A model generated the notes under the pieces. The model searched no databases. It was not told the origin of the DNA and saw nothing but the letters and a program-made list of their open reading frames with translations. From positions 1 through 7,937 of the forward strand of contig JAPLBU010000129.1 of NCBI GenBank assembly GCA_026392575.1: DNA of 7,937 nucleotides, in the 5' to 3' direction. Both the position numbers and the translations under genes were made by a program. Source of the DNA: Actinomycetota bacterium (GTDB lineage Bacteria; Actinomycetota; Actinomycetes; S36-B12). Shown here piece after piece: positions 1-5,148 of this stretch. Every line of letters starts with the position of its first letter. Within the stretch, counting starts at the first letter, position 1.

Positions 1-455
1 GCCGGGTCGAGCGGATGGACCCCATGCTCGCGGTTCGGAGAGTAGGGCTCGGAACACAGATACCCGACGGTCACCTCGTCGGACAGCGCACAGAACGCAT
101 GACCGAGGCCCTCGGAGATGTACAGCCCCGTGCGGGTCGTGTCATCAAGTTCGATGGCATCCCACTGTCCGAAGGTCGGCGAACCCACCCGGATGTCGAC
201 GACGACGTCGAGGATGCGTCCGGCGAAGCACTGGACGTACTTGGCCTGGCTGGGCGGCACGTCAGCGAAGTGGATCCCTCGGACGGTGCCCTTGCGGGAG
301 GACGAGATGTTCATCTGCTGAAGGGTGAAGGGGTGGCCGATGGCCGTCTCGAGGGTCATGCCCTTGTACGACTCGAGGAATACCCCGCGCTCGTCGGGGC
401 GAAGGACGGGCGTGAACGACCACACACCCTCGATCGACAACGGAGTCACCTGCAC
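1..455 (-). CDS. rmlC: dTDP-4-dehydrorhamnose 3,5-epimerase RmlC (partial, 3' end off the left edge)
   Basis: Epimerises C3 and C5 of dTDP-4-dehydro-6-deoxyglucose in the cytoplasm, the third step of dTDP-L-rhamnose synthesis. The 151 visible residues begin MQVTPLSIEGVWSFTP and follow the cupin-fold RmlC family along their whole length. Key stretches are TVRGIHFADVPPSQAKYV (residues 57-74), DVVVDIRVGSPTFG (83-96), EGLGHAF (115-121) and YLCSEPYSP (132-140). The catalytic His is H62, with K72 and Y132 also present; these positions agree with mycobacterial RmlC as I remember it. The family is usually about 180-205 residues, so some 35-55 residues, including a conserved late Asp, lie outside the window. 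The GTG start at 455-453 fits the family N-terminus. It has no Shine-Dalgarno sequence, but a -10 hexamer lies 6 nt upstream, so the mRNA may be leaderless. It is divergent from the DUF1972 glycosyltransferase, a likely user of its product. The family call is very secure. Confidence 0.97.
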   Translation of the reverse strand, partial: MQVTPLSIEGVWSFTPVLRPDERGVFLESYKGMTLETAIGHPFTLQQMNISSSRKGTVRGIHFADVPPSQAKYVQCFAGRILDVVVDIRVGSPTFGQWDAIELDDTTRTGLYISEGLGHAFCALSDEVTVGYLCSEPYSPNREHGVHPLDP

Positions 456-461
456 GCGGCG

Positions 462-467
462 AGGTTA
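462..467 (-). promoter_or_regulatory. -10 element for rmlC, leaderless geometry
   Basis: TAACCT (minus strand) matches the actinobacterial TANNNT -10 consensus. It is followed by exactly 6 nt (456-461) and then the rmlC GTG codon, so transcription would begin at or next to the first base of the start codon. No convincing -35 box is visible about 17 bp further upstream. There is no Shine-Dalgarno sequence, which fits a leaderless transcript. This is inferred from position and motif only. Confidence 0.6.
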
Positions 468-507
468 CCAGTGGGCAGCGTGGGGGATCTGCGACAAGGA
501 CTGTCGG

Positions 508-513
508 TACGGT
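508..513 (+). promoter_or_regulatory. -10 element for the DUF1972 glycosyltransferase, leaderless geometry
   Basis: TACGGT matches TANNNT and is followed by 6 nt (514-519) and then the GTG start at 520. It mirrors the rmlC promoter on the other strand; the two hexamers are 40 bp apart within a 64-bp divergent gap. No good -35 box or Shine-Dalgarno sequence is seen; the GGTGGT just before the start is a poor ribosome-binding site and too close. Inferred from motif and spacing. Confidence 0.55.
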
Positions 514-519
514 GGTGAC

Positions 520-1632
520 GTGAAGGTCACCATGATGGGCACGCGGGGCGTGCCCGCTCTCTATGGTGGCTTCGAGACCGCGGTAGAGGAGATCGGCCGG
601 CGACTGGTCGCCCGGGGCTACGACGTCACGGTCTACTGCAGTAACCCTGGCCAGACCATCACCGAGTACGAGGGCATGAAACTTGTGAACGCCCCCGCCC
701 TGCGGCATCGCATGGCGGAGACTCTCTCGCACAGTGCGGTGAGCACCGTGCACGCCATTGTCCGCGACCATCCGGATGTCGTGCTTCTCCTGAATGCGGG
801 CAACGCCCCCATGCTCAAGCCGCTTGCGCTCGCTGGGATCCCCACGGCCATCCTTCTCGATGGGCTGGAGTCCAAGCGCGAGAAGTGGCGTGGTGCGGGC
901 GCGAAGTACTACCGCTGGGCAGAGCGCGCCTCAGTGAAGTGGGGCCGCGAGGTCATCGCCGATGCGCAAGCCATCGCTGATCACGTGGAGCGTGAGTATG
1001 GGCGCACCTGCGTGGTGATCCCCTACGGCGCCGAAGTCATCAATCCAGCGTCCGATCGACTCGTCGAGCTCGCCCTCACCCCGCAGGGCTTCCATCTGGT
1101 TGCGCGCTTCGAGCCGGAGAATCACGTGCTCGATGCGGTTCACGCCTATCGCGAGAGTGGCGAGACGCGTCCACTCGTTGTCGTCGGCAGCGCGCCGTAC
1201 TCGCAGTGGTACGTCGACAAGGTGCATGAAGCCGCGCGCAGCGATCCGCGAATCCGCTTCACCGGGGGCATCTACGACCAGGAGCTGCTCGACCAGCTCT
1301 ATGGCCATGCCCGCACGTACATTCACGGCCACTCCGTTGGCGGAACGAATCCGTCGCTGCTGCGGGCCATGGGTGCGGGTGCGCCCGTGCTGGCCTACGA
1401 CGTTGAGTTCAATCGGGAAGTCACGGCGGATCAGGCACTCTTCTGGGCGGATGCGGGCGCCCTCACGGGGATTTTGGACGGGATTGCAGCGGGCACGCAC
1501 GACGAACGGCTGGCTGAACTGCGCGCCTTGGGGCAGCAACGCATCCGTGATGCCTATCAGTGGGACACTGTTACCGACGATTACGAGGCTCTGATCCAGA
1601 AGCTGGCGAAGAGTAGGAGGGCGCGGCGATGA
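520..1632 (+). CDS. DUF1972-type glycosyltransferase, probable rhamnosyltransferase
   Basis: A 370-residue GT-B glycosyltransferase that probably transfers a sugar, likely rhamnose, from a nucleotide donor to a growing surface glycan at the inner face of the membrane. The N-terminus KVTMMGTRGVPALYGGFET (residues 2-20) is the signature of the DUF1972 domain found in capsule and exopolysaccharide rhamnosyltransferases such as the WchF/Cps2T type. The C-terminal donor-binding part has GGTNPSLLRAMGAGAPVLAY (274-293) followed by FNRE (297-300), another family hallmark. The protein has no membrane segment. The GTG at 520 is chosen because family members begin a few residues before GTRG; an in-frame ATG at 325 would run antisense through rmlC and add 65 residues unlike the family. 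The gene overlaps the next by ATGA, so they are co-transcribed and probably translationally coupled. The family is secure; rhamnose as donor is inferred from the family and from rmlC next door. Confidence 0.92.
   Translation: MKVTMMGTRGVPALYGGFETAVEEIGRRLVARGYDVTVYCSNPGQTITEYEGMKLVNAPALRHRMAETLSHSAVSTVHAIVRDHPDVVLLLNAGNAPMLKPLALAGIPTAILLDGLESKREKWRGAGAKYYRWAERASVKWGREVIADAQAIADHVEREYGRTCVVIPYGAEVINPASDRLVELALTPQGFHLVARFEPENHVLDAVHAYRESGETRPLVVVGSAPYSQWYVDKVHEAARSDPRIRFTGGIYDQELLDQLYGHARTYIHGHSVGGTNPSLLRAMGAGAPVLAYDVEFNREVTADQALFWADAGALTGILDGIAAGTHDERLAELRALGQQRIRDAYQWDTVTDDYEALIQKLAKSRRARR
1615..1620 (+). promoter_or_regulatory. Shine-Dalgarno sequence of the GT2 gene
   Basis: AGGAGG, a full match to the anti-Shine-Dalgarno core, ends 8 nt before the ATG at 1629. 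It lies inside the last codons of the upstream glycosyltransferase and fixes the GT2 start. It is the strongest ribosome-binding site in the window and belongs to the only gene that cannot have its own leaderless transcript. Confidence 0.85.
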
Positions 1633-2468
1633 CTCGCGTGGTCGCGTTGGTGGTGACGCACAACTCCATGCGCTGGATCGACGAGACGCTCGCCAGTATC
1701 ACGGCACAGGACCGGATGCCAGACTCAATCGTTGTCGTTGACGATGCCTCGACTGACGGCACTCGGGAATGGGTACGTGAGCTTCTTGGCGAACGGGTGA
1801 CGATCGTCCCGTCGACGGCAGCGTCAGAGGACCGCACCACTCGCATCGCGCACAACTTCCGGCAGGGTGTGCAGGCCTGCGAGCCAGGCGACATCGTGGT
1901 GCTTGGTGATCACGACGACATCTGGCATCCCGATCGGGTCAGTCATCAGGCGAGTCTCTTGGAGGAGTTGCCGGATGTCGCGATGGTGGCATCCGATGGC
2001 CGACTCGTCGACGAGGCAGGGAACCCGCAAGGCGGGACCCTGCGCACAACCTTCCCCGTTCGCGCGGGCTTCAATGAGCTGTCAGAAGCGGAGCGGATGA
2101 GCGTGGTCCTGCGTCGATCGGTGGCCACCGGAGGTGCCAGCGCGGTTAGGCGCACGGCATTTGCCGATGTGTACATTCCCGATGGCTGGCTACACGATCG
2201 CTGGTGGAGCCTCGTCGCGGCGGCGCGTGAGCAGTTGCTCCTCGACGATGCGCTTGTCATCGACTACCGGGTATCCGCCGGTCAGGAGGTCGGTCTCGAC
2301 ACCGGTCTCCAGGAGCACGCGAAACTGGCCCGCCTCATCGCGGGAGCAAGCGGCGTACGGACGAGCATGAGCAAGATGGACGACATCCGCCAGCGGCTGG
2401 TGCCCTTCGCCACGGAAGCGACGAAACCGGAACTCACTGGTACACGGTTACTCCGCAACCTGATGTAG
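1629..2468 (+). CDS. GT2 family glycosyltransferase, rhamnosyltransferase-like
   Basis: A 279-residue GT-A fold inverting glycosyltransferase. It opens with VVALVVTHNSMRWIDETL (residues 4-21), then VVDDASTDGT (36-45), the nucleotide-sugar binding segment. DHDDIW (94-99) is the metal-binding DxD region; the related rhamnosyltransferases usually have DQDD, so His replaces Gln here. ATGGASAVRR (166-175) and HDRWW (189-193) form the acceptor and catalytic part, and IDYRVSAGQ (211-219) matches the usual YRxHxxN region of this subgroup. There is no membrane segment, so it is cytoplasmic or peripherally bound. It is the second gene of an operon with the DUF1972 enzyme (4-nt overlap, AGGAGG at 1615-1620), so both probably add successive residues to one glycan. 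It ends 3 bp from the convergent membrane-protein gene. Sugar and linkage cannot be read from the sequence; rhamnose is a guess from context. Confidence 0.9.
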   Translation: MTRVVALVVTHNSMRWIDETLASITAQDRMPDSIVVVDDASTDGTREWVRELLGERVTIVPSTAASEDRTTRIAHNFRQGVQACEPGDIVVLGDHDDIWHPDRVSHQASLLEELPDVAMVASDGRLVDEAGNPQGGTLRTTFPVRAGFNELSEAERMSVVLRRSVATGGASAVRRTAFADVYIPDGWLHDRWWSLVAAAREQLLLDDALVIDYRVSAGQEVGLDTGLQEHAKLARLIAGASGVRTSMSKMDDIRQRLVPFATEATKPELTGTRLLRNLM

Positions 2469-2471
2469 CCC

Positions 2472-4196
2472 TCAGCCGGGCCATCGCAGGTGCACGACGC
2501 ACACGTGTGCGTCCGGGGATCCGATCCCGAGGAACGGAACCGTCGTGCAGGCTGGATCGGTTGGCAGGGCCCACCGTGGCAGCGAGGCTCGGAAGGTGTC
2601 GATCTGCTCGAGCGTCGGGGCATACATGGCAATCGCGGTCGGGTGCCGTGTCTCGAGATCAGCTGCTTCCGTGGGACTCAGGACGGCGCCCTGAGCCACG
2701 TTGTTGTACCAGCCCCAAAGCTGCATGGCGGCGATCCCCGCGGTGAGACGGTCGGCGTCGGTCCAGATGCCGACCGTGTCGTCGGTGGTGGTGTTGGCGA
2801 GCACGAACTCCTGGGCGGCCACCTTCGATCGCATGAGCAGTTCGGCATCGAAGTCGACGTAGGCGGCGCGCAGCGGGAACTGCCCGTAGATCCCGAGGAG
2901 CCCGCGGCCGTTCTGCAGCAGTTGCGATCCGATGGCAAGGGATGACAGCGCGAGGACGACGACGATGCCGGTCGCCGTTGCGGCAGTGCCGCGAAGGAGC
3001 GCAGCACTCGCGATGACGAGGAGCAGCACGGTGCCTGCGATGACCAGTGCCTGTGTCATCGCCAGGTCCTGATCGAAGTGCCCAGCCCAGATGGTGAGTG
3101 GGACGGCCGCCGCGAACACTGCCCAGCCGCCGACTCCGAGGCTCCGTCGGCCGACAAGAGCACCGAAGCCGATAGCCACGGCGGCAAGGGCCCCGGCCCA
3201 CAGCTTGGCGACATAGGTCGGTGCTTCGAGCCACGGCCCGGGCACGAGGAGGACGTAGCTCCAGGTGAAGGCGACATTGACGACGGCGACGACGACTGCC
3301 GCGATACCCCAGCGGCTCGCTCTCGTGGCGACGATGGCGATGAGGGCAATGGCCACCGCCAGCATGGGAACGAGCAGGGCGACGTCTCGTCGCCATACGT
3401 CGGGGTCTCCGACGAAGCTCGCGTAGTCCAGCCGTGAATTCCAGGTGACGTAGGTCGACAGCCAGTTGCGCCCCGGGAAGATGATCGCTCCGGCAGCGAG
3501 CAGCAGTGCGAAGACGATTCCGAATCCGGCGACCCCGGCGATGGCATCGCGGCCGAGATGCCGCCAGCGACGCTCGGGGTCGTTGACCAATGCGATGACC
3601 CGCAAGCCCAGCCACATCGACATACCGAGCATCAGGGCATAGGGATTGAGCATGACCAGCCAGCCGGCGACGGCACCGGAGAGCACGACCGGCAGCCACG
3701 GGCGGTGTGGCGCGGCGAGGCTGCCCCACGTCCCGAGGGCGAGCAGCAGCAGGATCGCCGCGATGATCGTGCCGGTGAGATAGGTGTTGCCGACGAACGA
3801 CAGCACCATCGTGTTGAGGCTGGCCAGGCCTGCGACGATCGTGGCGAGCTGACGGGTGCTGACCATCCGCACCATCGCGTACAGCGACCCGACAATCAGC
3901 GCGATGAGCAGGAACCGCCAGACGGCGAAGCCGAGCCATGGATCCAGGGTCGTGACGAGCAGCCGCACGGGGGCGAGGTAGCCCAGTCGCGTCCACGTAT
4001 AGGCCGGGTCGATGGAGCGATCGGCGACGTCATCACCGAAAAGCGCGAGGGACGCGTAGAACTCCGAGTCGGGGGAGTTGAAGCCGACCCAGGTGCGGGA
4101 TCCGGTGAGGAAGGCGCACGCGAGGCTGATCGCCAGCACGATGCCAGCGTCGACGAGGGCTCCCTGTGCCCGTGATCGGGTCGAAGAGCGAGTCAC
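2472..4196 (-). CDS. polytopic membrane protein, GT-C glycosyltransferase-like
   Basis: A 574-residue integral membrane protein that I cannot assign to a named family. About 12-14 hydrophobic segments run from residue 15 to about 425 (for example 15-33, 88-108, 138-157, 218-240, 273-291, 297-318, 382-401, 408-425). A C-terminal region from about 430 to 574 is soluble and probably faces outside; it holds C550 and C566, which could pair. After the first membrane segment comes FNSPDSEFYASLALFG (39-54); an acidic D-x-E-like motif (D43, E45) in the first external loop is typical of GT-C enzymes, which use polyprenyl-phosphate sugars outside the membrane. That is the basis of the call, and it is an inference; a polymer-handling protein is the alternative. 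The GTG start at 4196 has a -10 hexamer 7 nt upstream and no Shine-Dalgarno sequence. It lies 10 bp downstream of the sulfotransferase on the same strand, so it may be read both with it and on its own. Confidence 0.85.
   Translation of the reverse strand: MTRSSTRSRAQGALVDAGIVLAISLACAFLTGSRTWVGFNSPDSEFYASLALFGDDVADRSIDPAYTWTRLGYLAPVRLLVTTLDPWLGFAVWRFLLIALIVGSLYAMVRMVSTRQLATIVAGLASLNTMVLSFVGNTYLTGTIIAAILLLLALGTWGSLAAPHRPWLPVVLSGAVAGWLVMLNPYALMLGMSMWLGLRVIALVNDPERRWRHLGRDAIAGVAGFGIVFALLLAAGAIIFPGRNWLSTYVTWNSRLDYASFVGDPDVWRRDVALLVPMLAVAIALIAIVATRASRWGIAAVVVAVVNVAFTWSYVLLVPGPWLEAPTYVAKLWAGALAAVAIGFGALVGRRSLGVGGWAVFAAAVPLTIWAGHFDQDLAMTQALVIAGTVLLLVIASAALLRGTAATATGIVVVLALSSLAIGSQLLQNGRGLLGIYGQFPLRAAYVDFDAELLMRSKVAAQEFVLANTTTDDTVGIWTDADRLTAGIAAMQLWGWYNNVAQGAVLSPTEAADLETRHPTAIAMYAPTLEQIDTFRASLPRWALPTDPACTTVPFLGIGSPDAHVCVVHLRWPG
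2496..2513. repeat. 18-bp perfect palindrome at a convergent gene end
   Basis: GACGCACACGTGTGCGTC is its own reverse complement over all 18 bases. It lies inside the last codons of the membrane-protein gene (around residues DAHVC, 562-566) and begins 27 bp after the stop codon of the GT2 gene. As RNA it could form a 7-bp stem with a 4-nt loop and help end the plus-strand transcript, or it may be a protein-binding site or simply coding sequence. Confidence 0.4.
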
Positions 4197-4203
4197 GCAG
4201 TTC

Positions 4204-4209
4204 AGGCTA
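4204..4209 (-). promoter_or_regulatory. -10 element for the membrane-protein gene, overlapping the upstream stop codon
   Basis: TAGCCT (minus strand) fits TANNNT and is followed by 7 nt (4197-4203) and the GTG start at 4196. Its first three bases are the TAG stop codon of the sulfotransferase gene. This would let the membrane protein be expressed as a leaderless mRNA independently of the sulfotransferase. No clear -35 box is seen. Because the stop codon contributes TAG by necessity, the match is weaker evidence than in the other cases. Confidence 0.42.
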
Positions 4210-5028
4210 CCGGCGCAGGAGAGCCTGGGGCAGACGCAGCCGGCGACGAGGCCGATCGGTGGCAGCGCGAAGGAACTGATGGCTGATCGGTATTGGCATC
4301 ATTCGGATGTCCGCGTCAGCAGCGTCGTTCAGGATGCTGTGCCGCACGGTGAGGCGGTCGACAATCATCGCCAGTCTCTCGAGTTCCGCAGACTCCTGTG
4401 CCGTCACGGTGAGTTGGGGATGATCTTTCGGGGCAATGTGGTTCGCGTGCCAGTGCGAATCGGGGTCGTACTCGGTGAAGGTGCCCGACCAGCCGAAGTG
4501 ACGACTGAGATCGCTGACGGCGGCGTTCACATTGTCACGGCTGTACTGGTGCGCGATCGCCATGCATTGCACAGGTGAAAGGCCGGCATTCAGGTGGGAG
4601 GCCAGCGCACGGACCACCTCAGCCCCCCGGTTGGCGATCCACTCTTCCCGCACGAGGAGAGCTCCGGGAAGTTGGCCGAACGCGGAATCGATGCTCTCGA
4701 TGTCGCGGGTCAGCCAGGTCAGCAGCTCTTGACGAGGTGCTGACTGGGTACGGACGAGGGAGGCGAACGCCTGGGTCGGATCCCTGAAGATGCCGACCAG
4801 GTGGATATTGGGGTGGGGCATCATTTTGCGGAGGGTTTCGACCGCATGCGCCTGATGGGACTTCACCACGCGGGCATCGAATTGGCGGGGGTCGGGTGGG
4901 GGGTGGCCCTGAACCCAGCCTTCCGCACGAATATTCGCGCAAGCCGCCACCCCGCGGACGACGTTGTACAGCCACGTGGTGCCGGAACGGGGCGGCCCCC
5001 AGAGGAGGGCGATGCCACCTGTATTCAT
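4207..5028 (-). CDS. PAPS-dependent sulfotransferase family protein
   Basis: A 273-residue cytoplasmic protein that probably moves a sulfuryl group from PAPS to a hydroxyl of a carbohydrate or lipid-linked precursor. The N-terminal P-loop WGPPRSGTTWLYN (residues 10-22) is the 5'-phosphosulfate-binding loop. RVVKSHQAH (53-61) resembles the strand carrying the catalytic His (H58). GIFRDPTQAFASLVR (79-93) is the 3'-phosphate-binding motif, with R82 and S90. The length is normal for the family. WHANHIAPKDH (193-203) corresponds to the late PAPS-contacting loop region, less certainly. The tail is strongly basic (259-273). The ATG at 5028 puts the P-loop at the usual distance from the N-terminus and is preceded by GAAGGG at 6-nt spacing. 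It is the upstream gene of a pair with the GT-C-like membrane protein and lies among glycosyltransferases, so a surface glycan is the likely acceptor. Other nucleotide-binding families are unlikely given three ordered motifs. Confidence 0.88.
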   Translation of the reverse strand: MNTGGIALLWGPPRSGTTWLYNVVRGVAACANIRAEGWVQGHPPPDPRQFDARVVKSHQAHAVETLRKMMPHPNIHLVGIFRDPTQAFASLVRTQSAPRQELLTWLTRDIESIDSAFGQLPGALLVREEWIANRGAEVVRALASHLNAGLSPVQCMAIAHQYSRDNVNAAVSDLSRHFGWSGTFTEYDPDSHWHANHIAPKDHPQLTVTAQESAELERLAMIVDRLTVRHSILNDAADADIRMMPIPISHQFLRAATDRPRRRLRLPQALLRR

Positions 5029-5034
5029 GCTGTG

Positions 5035-5040
5035 CCCTTC
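5035..5040 (-). promoter_or_regulatory. Shine-Dalgarno sequence of the sulfotransferase gene
   Basis: GAAGGG on the minus strand ends 6 nt before the ATG at 5028. It supports that start and implies a leadered transcript, unlike the neighbouring GTG-start genes. Confidence 0.6.
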
Positions 5041-5067
5041 GGGTTCACCCCCCGTTTCCCCTGCCGT

Positions 5068-5073
5068 AACCTA
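5068..5073 (-). promoter_or_regulatory. possible -10 element for the sulfotransferase gene
   Basis: TAGGTT (minus strand) fits TANNNT. With a normal 6-7 nt discriminator it would start transcription near 5061, giving a 5' leader of roughly 33 nt that contains the GAAGGG site. No recognisable -35 hexamer stands about 17 bp upstream. It is the best candidate in the 120-bp divergent gap, but the hexamer is weak and position alone does not fix it. Confidence 0.35.
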
Positions 5074-5136
5074 CAGGACATCACGCACTTCCCGGTGTGG
5101 ACTCCGGGGGACACGTCGATTCGGGTTGAGGGACCG

Positions 5137-5142
5137 TAGGCT
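5137..5142 (+). promoter_or_regulatory. -10 element for the GT4 gene, leaderless geometry
   Basis: TAGGCT fits TANNNT and is followed by 6 nt (5143-5148) and the GTG start at 5149, so the predicted first transcribed base is at the start codon. There is no Shine-Dalgarno sequence before this GTG or before the alternative in-frame GTG at 5161. No clear -35 box. The arrangement repeats that of rmlC and the DUF1972 gene. Confidence 0.55.
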
Positions 5143-5148
5143 TCCACC

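Noticed and set aside
15..518. Plus-strand open frame of 167 codons at the left edge
   Set aside because: It is antisense to rmlC, which has full family similarity and intact catalytic residues on the minus strand.
325..519. Extension of the DUF1972 gene upstream to an in-frame ATG at 325
   Set aside because: The extra 65 residues run antisense through the start of rmlC and are unlike the family, whose members begin just before GTRG. The GTG at 520 also has a well-placed -10 hexamer.
2659..3996. Long minus-strand open frame of 445 codons
   Set aside because: It is an out-of-frame shadow of the membrane-protein gene, with an Arg-rich, low-complexity translation typical of GC-rich shadow frames.
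3558..4175. Plus-strand open frame of 205 codons
   Set aside because: It is antisense to the membrane-protein gene and its translation is dominated by charged and Gln, Gly and Glu residues without any recognisable motif.
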